From assembly GCF_000208865.1 (NCBI RefSeq), contig NC_018389.1:1860001-1924000 (forward strand): 64,000 nucleotides of DNA, written 5' to 3'. Each line of letters opens with the position of its first letter. Positions within the stretch are counted from its first letter, which is position 1. A program made the position numbers and the translations under genes. This stretch comes from Neospora caninum Liverpool (taxonomy: Eukaryota; Apicomplexa; Conoidasida; Eucoccidiorida; Sarcocystidae). The notes under the pieces were generated by a model. It ran no database searches. It was not told the origin of the DNA and saw only the letters and a list, made by a program, of their open reading frames with translations. Of the stretch, positions 11,801-23,690 are shown piece after piece.

Positions 11801-13867
11801 CAGATCTCTCCTCCTCTATGGCCCCCCAGGTACACTCGCAAAAACACCATCCCTCAATGCAAAGGAGACGCTCTCGCCACTTGCCTTCGCCTCGCTGTCG
11901 CTTCTCTCTCCGTCGCTTCATTTCACGTACACCCGTACACACGCACAAGTATATATATATATATATATATATATATACGAAAGTATTTATCAGTATATAT
12001 ATATATATATATATGTAATTGGGACCGAAATGGATGTCTTCGGAAGCCGGATTTTCCGTGTTCTGCCAACATCACTCTGGATGGACAGGTGCAACGCCAA
12101 GAGACTACCCAAAAACTCAAAACAGAAACAAAAACATACAACTAAACCTCCCCTAAAAGTGTATATAAACATCTGTATTTATATACTAACGTAAAAGTGT
12201 ACGTTGAAGTAGGTATTGCTGTCAAAGGGATTTCTCGCGTGAATCCATGGCGTTTTCTGGAACGCCGTTCTTTTTCCTTCAGGATCGGGGAAGTCTCTCA
12301 TCTCTCGCATCATTGCAACTGAAGCGGGGGCAATGTTCTTCGATCTCTCGCCCGATGTGATTGAGAATCTTTACAAGCATCCAAAGACAGGCGCCTCCTT
12401 GATGATTCACAAAACATTTCTCTGTGCACAGCAGCACGCCCCGGCGGTGATCTACATCGATAACGTCGACCAAGTGTTCATGTCAAAGAAAGGTGGAAAG
12501 AAGAAGGGTGCTGGAGAACAGACACAGTCGAGTGCTTGGAGGATAAGGGATCAACTCAAGGGTCATCTAAACTTAGTGAGGACGATGTGTGCATGCACAT
12601 CTCCAAACGCATCTCTCCATTTTCTAGAGACGCCCTCCTGTGGGCGTCCATCTATCTTTTTTACTGGCTTGTCTCCTGGCTGTGATTACCCGCCCCAAGG
12701 TCCGTGCATGCAGTTGTGCGCTTCGGTCGCTCTCGTATGGTCTACGAATGCCTCGTGCCTAGGGGGGGGGTCTGCCGACGCAGTCCTTACCACGCTTGTA
12801 CGGAACTCCACGTACAGCCACACGTGCTTGTGTTGACGCCCATGATGCTACGTATATACACAGCAATAGAGAATATCTGTAGGTATCCGTAGAGAGATGT
12901 ATCGATGTGCAGGAATGCCTCGTGTGCGCATTTTCCAGGTGAAGAAGGCCGGCGGTCCCCTAAGTGCCTCAGATCGTCTTCTCGTCATTGGGTGCACTTC
13001 GCGACCGTTCGCCGACCGTCTAGACCAGAAGAGCATGACTGATTTCTTCGACCACAAACTGTGGCTAAATTTTCCCAACTACGAAACCAGAAAAATGATT
13101 TGGGAATCCCTGCTCAAGAAGAAACACGCGCGAATCGAGACGCTTGGGCTCGCCAACCTCTCGACATTGGCGGAGGTCCGAAAGAGCCAGCACAGTTGCG
13201 CCCGCGGGTTCTCCGTGAATCTGTGCACATAAAGATGTGGATATCTCTGCTGTAGAGACACAAATCCACGAACAGACGTGTATTCATGTGTATCATGATA
13301 TGTGTGCATATCCGGTAATTTGGAGGCACAACGACACACATATGTGTATGCAAATACAGAATCGTAGGGTTGCACAGAGATACACGCCAACCTGCGCTTC
13401 ATCGCACCTCGTAGGAGCTAGGCTGCATCGTCGTGTGCATGCATACGCAGGTGCACAGATTGAGGAGGCAGTACCTCTCGCCATAGAGCATCATCCTCAA
13501 CCCTCGCGGTTCGTTCCGTTTGGAGTTTTGCCCAGACTTCGCCGATGCACCATTCTTTTACCCCGGTCGCGTGAGTTTTTTGCGCCTTTCCCAGATGAGC
13601 GACGGCTACTCAGGAGGCGCTCTAGAAGCCGCTGTGAACCACGTCTTCCTGGAACAGCGAGTCGCACGTCTTCCGGACGCGCCTGTTCAGCCCGCAGAAA
13701 TGGTTGGAGTTCTCTCGCGACTTCCTTACTGCTGGCCTGAAGAGTGGATCCAATTTCGGGAATTTGATTTCGTTGCAACAGGCGAAAAAGCACGCGCCGC
13801 CGCGCGGAAAGCGAAGGCAGAGGCAGAAAAAGCGGCTGCCGACAAGGCCAAAAGAAACAAGAAGTAG
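8084..13867 (+). CDS. DRC11: DRC11 / IQCA1, IQ and AAA domain protein of the nexin-dynein regulatory complex
   Basis: A structural subunit of the nexin link of motile axonemes. The model has eight exons: 8084..8537, 9163..9410, 9716..10036, 10710..10914, 11206..11829, 12283..12575, 12939..13175, 13595..13867 (884 codons; human IQCA1 is about 820 residues). The start ATG follows CACC. In order: helical N-domain with IVHPQERLFVRKVLDALL; basic helix (KRKAREEARQ); IQ motif SRIQAVWRAWSCRRR at about 260-274; Lys-rich linker; AAA domain with Walker A GPPGSGKS (615-622), FDLSPDVIENLYKHPKTGA and VIYIDNVDQVF; then SDGYSGGALEAAVNHVFLEQR and a Lys/Ala-rich tail. The Walker B has Asn where Glu is usual. 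The exon 2 donor (CAA|GTATTT) and exon 7 donor (GAG|GTCCGA) are the weakest junctions. In coccidia only the microgamete is flagellate, so stage-specific expression is expected. Confidence 0.93.
8706..8868. repeat. Compound TATC / CATA / TA microsatellite
   Basis: TCTA units, then about eight CATA units, then two long TA tracts, all inside DRC11 intron 1 (8538-9162). Confidence 0.95.
11949..12014. repeat. (TA)n microsatellite pair
   Basis: Two TA tracts split by CGAAAGTATTTATCAG, in DRC11 intron 5 (11830-12282). Confidence 0.95.
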
Positions 13868-15464
13868 TCGAGACCTCTGAACCTCGCATGGAAAAAAACC
13901 CCCGCCCAAAGCATACATCCGCGGACACTAGGCGCCATCGACCGGAGCGCTCCAGCAAACGCAACTCGCCCCCGTCGTTGGAGGAAAAACAGAGAGGAAA
14001 ACGCTGTAGCTAACGTGGAAGAGCGGTGCCCGCGCGTGGGGACGAAAAACAGGGTGGGGAGTGATAGCGCGACTGTGGATACAGTTGCCACTTTGGAGGG
14101 GACGGTACACATTGACGCTCGTCTTGAGGAAGCAGGGGGATGCAGATTTCTCCAAATAAAAGTGTACAATTGACATGGATCGATTGCTGGTGGACAAGCA
14201 CATCTGGACGGTTGCCCCGCGGAGGTGGAAGGCCTCCTGACGGCACAGAGAGCAGCGATGGAAACTGAGTTCCTTCGCGAATCTGTGTCTGTCCCAGCAT
14301 GTACGGTGAGACAGCCTGACGTCTCCAACCGTGGAGTCCGAGAGACCACGCTGATGCAAGAAAAAAGGAAACCAGAGAGCACTAAACGCCTTTTGGACCG
14401 TCGCCCTTGAAACTAGATGGCGTGACATGAACGCGAAAAGCCTGTGTGTGTTTGTGAAGCGGCCTGCGCGCTACAGTGACGACGTGCAGAGAAGGAGCTC
14501 TCCACTTCTTTAGTATCCATGCACTTCCGAAGTAAAACGTGCGGTCGTGGACGAACAATGTGTGAACTGGGCTGTCTGTTGCCATGAAAGCAAAACAGTT
14601 CCCCTAGATACAGCTTCTGTCGAACCACAGGCGGTTGTGCCTCGATGGTACAGCGAGATGCCGACACCCGACCACTGAATTCCCGTTTTCCACTTCTCAG
14701 AGAGTTCGCAAGAGAGGCTCTTCTTCACAGAGCCACAGTCTCCACTGGGTGTGCCTGTTCCTACAACGTGCGCTCTCCGATAGCCCCTTTTCTGTGTTGG
14801 CTCCGTGAAGGCAAGTGACGTGTGTCTGCGCCTTACACTTCCCGTGTACACGCGTTCTACTCTTTTTCGACGTATATTTGTGTCTGTTTCCCGCCGAATT
14901 CTATCGGGAAACAGATGCGCAACCTGGTCCGTGGAATCCCCGCCGTCGAAAACGATACGGTGTACACACGCATGTATTATAGCCTGTACCACTGCGCAAG
15001 GTATACGGAACCTTTTATATCTCTCGACTTTAGTTTTGTTTCGCCGTCGCTTGGAGCAAAGAGGGCGACTGCCACCAAGCAATTACCCGCTCCCTGAAAC
15101 CTCGCGATATTGCACACAGTCGACGTGGTGGGGGGGTTGTCTTTCCATCATCTTGCAGCGTGCTTTACTTCGCTGCTGGCGCCGGAGTGTCGACGAGCGA
15201 GAAAACGGGAACGCCGGTGGCTCACGCTGGGTTTCGCGCAATCTTTCGCCGTTTTCGGGTTTTCTTTCTCTCCGAATTTTCTGTGTAGCCACCTTTCTGT
15301 TCCCTCACGATAACATCTTTTCTCCGAGTCGTCGACTTTTCCAAGGTTCCCCCTCTCGAAGTTCGGCGTGCTGTTCTGCCCATCCAGAACGCACTTCCTC
15401 GATTTTTAGTGCCTTTTACTTTCTCCCTTCTGGCAAAACTCTTGCAGACGAAGAAATAACCGAG
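13868..15464. promoter_or_regulatory. Intergenic region between DRC11 and SEC61B
   Basis: The region should hold the DRC11 3' UTR and the SEC61B promoter and leader. The 15280-15440 stretch before the proposed SEC61B start is C/T-rich. I see no conserved coding sequence. The larger open frames, for example plus 14805-15662, have no family resemblance. Confidence 0.5.
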
Positions 15465-17220
15465 ATGGTGGTACGTCACTTGTCTTCCACACGGAGGATG
15501 AAAGACAAGAAAACTGCTGCTCCGTCTGCAGTGTCATTGGTGACTGCAAAGGGAGCGACTATTTCTCCACTCTTCGTTCCTTACCACAAATGTTTTGGAG
15601 GGCAAATTGGACTTCCCCGCTCGTGCGCTCTTTCGGGAGATAGACGGAAAAGCCTCTCTTAATTTCCTTTGTGGTGCCTGTTTCCACCTCCGCAAGGGTA
15701 CATTGTCGGCTCTCCTGTGTACCCAGCCGTTGTTTGTGGATGTGGAGGTTGTTTCCCCCTGTCCGTGCAACAAGCGTGTATTCAAAAGTGTCTGTGCGCG
15801 CATGCTGAATGTAAATATTCACGAATTACAGGACACACACTACACACTCTAGAAATGACGTGGCAAATTTGGGGGATTGAAGCCGAGCAAAGGTTTTTCT
15901 GTGCCTCGCAAGGTGCGACACTGAACGCATTCTTTCATCGAATCTTCAGCCCTTCATGCTTCACACCTCACTTCTTCCCTTTCTGATTCAACAAGTTCTA
16001 GGGCAAATCGATTTGCTGGAGCCGAAGGGTTGCCGGCGACCGGCAAACGTTGAAGCCAGCTCTGTGTCTGTCTCGCTTGGCGTTCGTCTCACCGCCTCAC
16101 TAGAAACGTTTTCCCACAGGTGCTTTCTTGCGGCTCGGTCTCGAACGCTTTCTTCCCGTTGGGTCTCTCTAAGGAACGCGTCACGCGGGCAAAATCGCGT
16201 CCGTTGTGTCGAACTTTCGCCCCTGTGTGCTTGTGGCGCGTCGTGCCTGGGCCTCTTCCTATTCCTTCTCCCTTGTTCAAGACAAAAGTCTCTCTCACCT
16301 CTTCGGAACTGTCTGCGTTTTTAGGCTTTACGCGGCCTTTTCGCGTTGACACTGCTCCTTCGGCTCTTCCGCGTCTCCCGAAACTCCACATTTTTCTTTT
16401 TCGTTTCCCTCTCCGCTTATCCTGCAGGGTACGAACGCTCCCTCTGCTCAAGCCTCCTGTGTGCAGCACGTTGGCGGTGCTCGCACCTCTGTGCCTCGGT
16501 AAGCGTCTAACCTGTCCTCGTCTTTTGCCTCTCTCCGGTGTAGGTTTTGGGTCTTCTCGCCACTCTTCGCGCCGGAAAAGCACGTTTCTTTTCGTATCGC
16601 TGATGGGTTGTGTGTTGTTGGCGTCGGCCCCAACACTTCCCGTGACTCACACGTGTGAGCTTTGTGCTCCACCTGTCGAAAGCGCGTGGACGTTTCGGGC
16701 CTTCACGCGATCCCAACCTGTTTCGGGTCTCGGACACAGCCTCAGGCATTCTCTTTCTCTCTTTCGTGTTCATCTTTTTTGCTGCAGCCGTAGAGTCACC
16801 AGTGGCGGCGGCGCCTCGAACTCCGCTGCTCAGCGCCCCAGGGGCATGCCTGCCTCCTCCCAGGGGATTCTCAGGTTCTACACTGACGATACTCCAGGCC
16901 TTAAGATGTAAGAACATCTTTGTCCTCCCCTCCAGTGGACAGGGAGAGGAGCGACAGGTTGTTTCGTGGGCAGTCTCAGCACAAAATCGGCAGTCCGCAC
17001 GTTCCACCGCGTTAGGTTGCCGCGTGGCGCCCCCGAACGGAGGGGAGCTGTCGCCTTTTCCGACCTTGTGTGCGACGGATAGTTAGCTCGCCTGCGGTCT
17101 CTCTTCTGTTGCTACAGCGGACCCCAGACGGTTTTGATCATGACTCTCTGCTTCATGGCGTGCGTCGTTCTCCTCCACATCGCGGGCAAAGTCCACCAGA
17201 CCTACGGCGGCGAGAACTAA
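15465..17220 (+). CDS. SEC61B: Protein translocation complex subunit SEC61 beta
   Basis: A small tail-anchored subunit of the ER Sec61 translocon. Model: exon 1 15465..15470 (ATG GTG, followed by GTACGT), exon 2 16428..16498, exon 3 16788..16907, exon 4 17118..17220. All phases close on 99 residues, close to the family's usual length. Exons 2-3 give a Ser/Gly/Arg-rich cytosolic arm (TSVPRRRVTSGGG). The family signature GILRFYTDDTPGLKIGPQT is split between exons 3 and 4 by a phase-2 intron. Exon 4 encodes the single membrane helix (VLIMTLCFMACVVLLHIAGK), then a short lumenal tail ending YGGEN. Exons 2-4 are firm. The two-codon exon 1 was chosen because ATG GTG is followed by a strong donor and gives MVGTNAPSAQ in phase. 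Another upstream start is possible. Confidence 0.92.
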
Positions 17221-17733
17221 AACACCGACTGGTTTCTGTCTGGCCGCATCCCGATGGATTTGGCGCACTTTTGGCAGTCTTTCGGTCTGGGCGTTCGTTG
17301 AACGGCGGCGCTGTGTGGCGGAAACGACGCCGCAGTGGGCCGGAGAGAAAATATCGACGGCAGTTTTTTCAAACATGAGACGGCACTGCATGCCAAACTG
17401 AATCGATGCTGCAGAGACGGAAACGGTGCAGGAAGCCGCGTTTTTTTTGTGTGTCACGAGGGGAAGACTCGAGGAGACAGACGAGCCTGGTATGCATGCA
17501 CAGATGCCCAGCTGTCTGAAGGCGAGTTGTCCGTGCCGCGTCTTTGCCCCAGACGAAACGAGTGAAGTGTTCGTGAAACCGGAGTGCATTGTTGAAAGAT
17601 TCTTTTTGTTGGGGCGACTGACGCGACACGCACGCATCCCTGCCGGCGTCTCGGTCGCTGCAAGCCCATTTGCTGCCGAAGGAAACTGGGGAGTCTCCTG
17701 CGTGCCCCAGGTTTTCGCTACACGGATATTTGT

Positions 17734-17771
<38 letters not shown>

Positions 17772-18902
17772 AGGGCGAAGCCGGTGTCTTTGCCGAATCG
17801 CCGTAATTTATACGCACAGGAGATAAGTGCATGCAGAGACGCCGACGAAGCCACACAGAATCACATGTGCTTACGTAGATACATGTAAATAATTCTACTC
17901 GTGAGAGGCATACACGCGTAGGCCTAAACTTGAAGCATCTGCCCTCATGGTCCCTTGGCTGAGACAAGTTGGATGTACAAATCGTACGCTGTGGCATGCA
18001 CTGCTTCTTGAACACGGAACCGACACTCAGCCTCTCAAAGCTGCTTGCTGGGAGGAAGGTGGGTGGTGCCTTTCTGCGTGGGGCGTGCGCGCGAGACTTG
18101 CTGTTCTGGACACGTTTTCCTCTGGCGAGTTTCTCTGAACACCGACTTCCAGAGTCTCTGCTCTGTGCATCCCTTTGTGCAGCACAGTGTACTAACCACC
18201 GGATTCGTTGACATCTTCCCCATTTAGGTATAGATATGGATTCTTGCTTCCCACATCACGAGAACACTGCTAGCCTCTCCTCCGCCTTCGCAACATTGCG
18301 TCGGTCGTTAACGGTGAGGACGAGGGAAACCGTCTTCTTCCATTTATCTATGAATTTAATTTTGCGTAGGATTGATAGGTGTTTGACTGCTGTGTTGTGG
18401 TAACAAGGAGTCCGCCGGGAAAGTTTCCAGGAAGCCTTCCACAGGGTGGCGGACCTGTGATGAATGCTAAGTGACTCGTAGACACCTACGTGTCGACCGG
18501 GATGAATGCCCATTTAAACATAAAAGTATTTTGCAGGCGTGGGGGAGGGCGAGCGAGCACGAATGCGAAGACAGACCCAGCCTCGCGTTAAAGGAACGCG
18601 ATGGGTTGGCGCATTGGCGCTCAGCCGAGGGCTTTCGGAGGTTCCATGAACTAACGTTTTCTTGTTTGGAATCTCGAGACGCATAGGATGCTGCGCGGTG
18701 TTGTCAGACCACCCAACTTTCGATAGCACGAGTCATACACAAAAGAACAGCCTTCCTGGCGCCGGGGGTGATGGACGAGAGTCGGGTTTGCCGTTGCGTT
18801 CCAAGGAAAAACTCACAAAACAGGGACAAATGGCCAGTGTTCTCTCAGCAAGACCGGGGTGTTGTCCACACACCTGCTCGTCCTCGACCTTTCTCTTTTC
18901 AG
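17221..18902. other. Convergent intergenic region (3' ends of SEC61B and the 18903 gene)
   Basis: The two genes converge here, so this should be 3' UTR and spacer. It contains a TA microsatellite at 17738-17769 and no conserved ORF. Around 18340-18400 there is an AT-rich patch unlike its neighbours. Confidence 0.5.
17738..17769. repeat. (TA)n microsatellite
   Basis: Perfect TA tract downstream of SEC61B. Confidence 0.95.
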
Positions 18903-21535
18903 TTATTTCTTCTCGTCTTTGTCGCCGTTCTTGTCTTCATGGTCCACCTTCTTGAGTGTTTTGTAGTAGCGCATCCATAGCTCGTACAGTTCGTCAGGGA
19001 TCTCGACTTCCAACTTGACCAGCTATAAACAAATGAAACGGAAGCGCCGGGAATGCAAAGCCATTCGGTGCGCGATCTGATCCTCAAGCGACGACTGAAC
19101 TGTTCTTCGCGGCCAAAAATTCTGTCAGGCTGCCTACGGAACCTCTGTCTTGTTTTCAAATTGGAAGAATACAGCAGCTGTCGTGCCGGGTACCCGCCAC
19201 TCGCGGGGGTGTTTCAGTGAACCTAAACGATGCCTCTTTTTCGCGGGGAACTGTTCTGGATCCAAGATTTCCGTTCTCTACCTTTGTGACGAATTTCTCA
19301 TCCGCCGTGGTCAGCCGAGCTTCGACGGGTTTCGAATAGCAGTCCGGGAGGAGCGGCATGAATGCTTTGCACTTGCACGTGCTCTCTGGCGAAGCATCGA
19401 CCTCTTCTGACAGTCTGAACGCCGCCACAGAAGCCACAAAACCTTCTCCCCAACTTACTTATGCGTGAGGATCGTGTTTTTCTCGCCGGATCTGCAGATG
19501 TGTAGCTCTTCCCCTTTCCATGCACACCCGGGGTACACCCGCAACGAGCAAAAAAGCGTGGCTGTGCACTCCGCAGTTCCACGCGAAATCCTGCCACGAA
19601 CGACACATGCAACGCATTGCCTCTCCAACGGACCACCTACAAACACCCCATGCGTACACAAGCATATAAATATAGATGTGGATCCACATTTTGGAATATG
19701 GACTGTATGCTTATAGATCCAAGTCTTTCACGAAGCGGAGGACTGGGGCGAACAGCCAGTGGGAATGCACTTTTCTTTGAGACTGAAGATCCCTTTCCTT
19801 GACGTCACTCTGCGTCATAACGCACCTCTTGCAGTTTTGCCCCTGGATCACGCACAGAAGGCGATTTGTGTTCGGGTTTTCCTCGGGTTTGCAAATTGTT
19901 CCCGCCCTGCAGAGAAAGTTCGCACAAACAGACGGTGTTTGCCACCGCTCTCCTGCGCGTTCCACGTTTTTCTCGCAAAACATGCGCCGATGGACTATAC
20001 TCTTAAGAGCGTAAACACACATTTGCATTAAATGTACATGAACATACGTGAAAATCCAGAGTTGCGCGTGTCGGACCTGTTCCACACGCCGACGAAGGTT
20101 CCCCGGTTGCCCCGGGAGAGTCACAGGCACGGTAAGCGATGCACGATTTTCTCTGCATATCCCTCTATGCGTACATTTTATTCCTTCCCCGTGGCTGAGT
20201 CTCTGCGCCCATACACAACCGCGTAGGCTTGCTGAGCCGTTTTTGTCTTTTGCACTTACCAGAGTTTTCCGTAGACGAATTCTTGCTCGTCAGACTGAAT
20301 TTTGAGCATCGTCACGGGGTCTTTGGGCGGGAAGTAGGCACTGAAGACTCGCTTGCCGTTCTCGACCTTCATGTGGACAGGAGCCTCGACGCGGCTGCCT
20401 GCAACACACGCCGCTCTCAAACGCTGCTCGTTGGGTTGCCTTCTTTCTTCTAACGGAAGGCCTTTTCTCGCCGACGCACTATCATCAATGTGTTCTTGTC
20501 GTAAGATGGAAAACCCAACCTCACTTCTCCAACACCTTACCCGCTGAAAGGCCTCGGCTCCCCACTGGCGTAACCACCCACAGATACGAATTATATATAT
20601 ATATATATACGTGGTATGTAAGTATATATCCAAAAAGCATGTATGCATGCGTATACACGTGTGGACAGATAAACGTGTACAGCTGCATATATATACATGT
20701 AAATTGACATACTTATCTTACAAGCACTCAGCTAGTTATTGCGAGACACTCACGAGCCCATAGAGTAAATACTAACATACGAGCAGTAAAGATGATGGAG
20801 CAACTGTATAAGTCCCATTAATAAGAATCATAATATAAGTCACCAGGCATGCAATACCAATCACTCATTATAATTAGGTGGATGGATCCTGTGCGTTTTT
20901 GACTTGATGGGGGCCCGGGCTTCGCGGCGTGGCGCACAGCTACGTGGTGTTGCTTGCACGTTTTCGCACAAGATCTCGACATAAAATAGCAGGTTGTACG
21001 CAAACAAACAAAGCATGTCTACAGACACAGGAAGACCGAACATGCGCGAAGCGTAAGTAGCAGAGACCACAACGCCAGCCCGCGGAAGTTCCGTGCTGCT
21101 CTTCACGGGTCTCGCCTTGCTCCTAGAAAGAAAGCGCAACATGGGCCCCAGCGTTCCTTCTCCAGTACCCCATTTTCTTTCTTCCTTCTCACGCGCTGCG
21201 TCTTCGTCCTCCTTCCTCCAACATTCGTTCTCATTTACAGCTTTTTCCCCGTCGTTGTCCGTCTTCCCCGGTCAGCTTCACTTCCTCCCTTCCACCGTTG
21301 CCTCTTTCGTTTCGCCTTCTTCCTAGCCCTTATCCTTCCTGTGTTCTCCATTTCTTCCGTCTTGTTTTTTTCGCTGAGGTTTTCCGCCGCGTTCTCGTCA
21401 TTTCATCTCCTTATTCCTCTCTTTCTCCCTACCCTTTGTCTTGCGTTGCAATCCGTCATTGTCGACGACAAACAGGCGGCAGTAGCCGACGAACGGCAGG
21501 AGTTCCTGGTCTTCGAGCTTCGCGACGAGTTCCAT
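18903..21535 (-). CDS. Conserved-looking protein of 191 residues, family not recognised
   Basis: Five exons: complement(21433..21535), complement(20260..20398), complement(19826..19906), complement(19282..19414) and complement(18903..19022). All phases close (576 nt with stop). Donors are good (GTAGGG, GTAAGT, GTGCGT, GTAGAG) and the acceptors are canonical. The protein starts MELVAKLEDQELLPFVGYCR. Exon 2 reads VENGKRVFSAYFPPKDPV, exon 3 has CKPEENPNTNRLLCVIQGQ, exon 4 has STCKCKAFMPLLPDCYSKP. The end is EVEIPDELYELWMRYYKTLKK plus a Lys/Asp-rich tail. There is no signal peptide or membrane helix. The six or so cysteines do not form a motif I know. Short exons with tight codon use and clean splicing indicate a real cytosolic or nuclear protein. 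I cannot assign a function, and the neighbours (SEC61B, PABPN1) do not suggest one. Confidence 0.82.
20740..20880. other. AT-rich island upstream of exon 2 in intron 1 of the 18903 gene
   Basis: About 140 bases of distinctly lower GC content than their surroundings, without a simple repeat. The minus strand reads SIHLIIMSDWYCMPGDLYYDSY-like sequence. The composition resembles the cytochrome b insertion at 1325, but I cannot match it to a known mitochondrial gene. Confidence 0.35.
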
Positions 21536-23690
21536 TGTCGAGGAAAAGTACTTTTAAAGCGGGAATGAAGGGGACTCACTCTCTCGGCGGGAAGAGACCG
21601 AAAACACAATCGACCGTCGAGCGAAGACGCTCGGGCAAGCAACGTCCGGCTAAAGAGAACGGAGCAACACTCGAAAAACACACACTCTCCCTCTATTTGC
21701 TCTCTGGAGGAACGGATTCCAATCGAAATGCACAGAGGGCAAAACAAAGGGACCAAAGAGCACAACTCGCGGCGCGACAGCAAGAACTCAGAGTTCCGGC
21801 GCCGCGGTAGGGCGGTTTCCGTGTATCGTCGGGGATTTTTGTACCTATAAACTTTCTTTTCAAGCGGCAAAAGAGTCGCCGTGGCGATTCGTTCGACTAG
21901 TACGCAGAGCGACGAAAGGAGTTAGCGCTAGAGTTTCGAGTGAACACAAAAGGCTACGGCGAAGCAGCGAGAAGACACACGAGAACCCCCAAGTACCACG
22001 CGCGACACCGGCGCGCGAACACCTGCGCGAAGAGGCTCGAGCGGAATCACCGGCTACACTCGCTTCGGAGAGCAGGTAGCCATCAACGTGAAATAGTCGC
22101 TTGTCTGCCTTGTCGGAAAATCCCTTCCCAGTTGCGTCCCGATTCCGCAGGCGAAGCAGGTTTCCAGTTGGAAACTGCCTCGAGAACGGCTATGCACTCG
22201 GCACAGCGAGACACCGTTGTGCCGGGACGCTATAGACGAACGCCTCGCCTTTCTTCTCTCTGTCGAGCCGGAAGGCCTCCTCGCTGCTCTCTTGGAAGCT
22301 GGAGAATGGCATGGCGAGGTCGTCGATAAACAGAGATTCGCGAGATGCGTGAAATTGGGCCAACGAACGGGGGCCGTGTGAACTCTCCACTGGGGAGCGC
22401 AAGCTCCAGGTTCACCAGCATTAGAAGAGGGCGGAAACCGTGGGTTTTCCGGGGGAAAACGTTCACACTGGAGACTCCGGGAAGGGTCAGTCGAAATTTC
22501 TAGACTTTCACGAGTGCATCCTAGCCTCACCCTGCAACGACCAGTCGCGTGACACACTGCCACACGTCATCCTATCCTCGGCTGCAGCCGCTCCGGGATG
22601 TGGAGTTCAAGGCTTTTGCTAAAAATGCGTCCTGGCGCTCTCATACATGCGGGTACCTGTTTGCCAAGAGCGCGGTAAGCGTTGCCAGTGCCTCAGGGAA
22701 AACAACGCGTGTGCGCTTCCCACGCCGTGATATCTACCTCGCCTCGACGACTACAAACCATTGCGCCGCAGTCACGGATGCCTCCCGCTTCCCCCTGGTG
22801 ACTCGTATGAACAAAATCGAGAGTGCGGCTGTGAGACCGACATTGTGAACAGATTTTCTCCGGACACTTTTGACTTCCGCGGTGACGCGCGCGTGGAAAA
22901 AGTGTCTTCACGCTCTTTCCGCGGCCGCTGCCCCGCAGACAGTGGGGATCGCGAGTGCGCGGGCGTTCTTCGCCGCAGTCTTCCCCATGTCAACGCAAAC
23001 TTGTCTTCATCTCGACTATGACGCGTCCCAGTGAAAACGTCGAGGGAACGTCAGCAGACTCTGTCTCCAGGATGAATATGTATCTGGATGTGCGCGGCAT
23101 TTCAGCACTTCCCACCTACGGCGCGAACTCTCTCTGACTCGATACAGCTCTACACGCACACCTGTGCAACCAGACACACTGACCACCCTCGTCGAGGTTC
23201 CACTGTCTCGACGTGTATCGAGAGAAAGGGGAAAAAAGGCAGAGCTCGAACGCACCGGCATGCCGCGCAAATACAGAGACGTGTGTCTTGCGTGAGGCAT
23301 CTGTTTCGCGGTTTCCCTGCCGTTCTCCACAGAGTCACTTGGTTCTGCCGAACTAGAAACGCAGCTCTGGACGGGAGGAGTTGGGAAGCACATTCTGCGC
23401 TGAGAATATCCCCTGTCTTATTAATCCGCTTACACGCGAAACAGACAGATCGTTCACAGGGACACACGCATGGCAAGTGCAGGCAGACACATCCGTAGAG
23501 GTGTATCCTCGTCGACGCAAAAGCACATAAATATATACACACGGGCGGGCCACGGCATGCTTCCCACTCTCCGTTTCATTGTAACGTTCGACTTAAAGCG
23601 GACTTCTTCACACTCACAGAAAAGGCAGAAAAGAGGAGAGAAATGATACTACGTTCTAGGATTCCTGTCATGCTGTCGAAGGCAGCTTCT
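21536..23690. promoter_or_regulatory. Intergenic region between the 18903 gene and PABPN1
   Basis: Both flanking genes run on the minus strand. The right part should be the PABPN1 3' UTR and the left part the promoter of the 191-residue gene. The open frames, for example minus 22054-22563, show no conserved features. Confidence 0.5.

Noticed and set aside
14805..15662. 285-codon plus-strand frame
   Set aside because: Overlaps the SEC61B leader and first intron and has no conserved sequence. Probably chance.
16120..16787. Continuous plus-strand frame running into SEC61B exon 3
   Set aside because: Joining exon 2 (16428-16498) in a different frame gives the proper SEC61 beta arm. The long frame is intron read-through.
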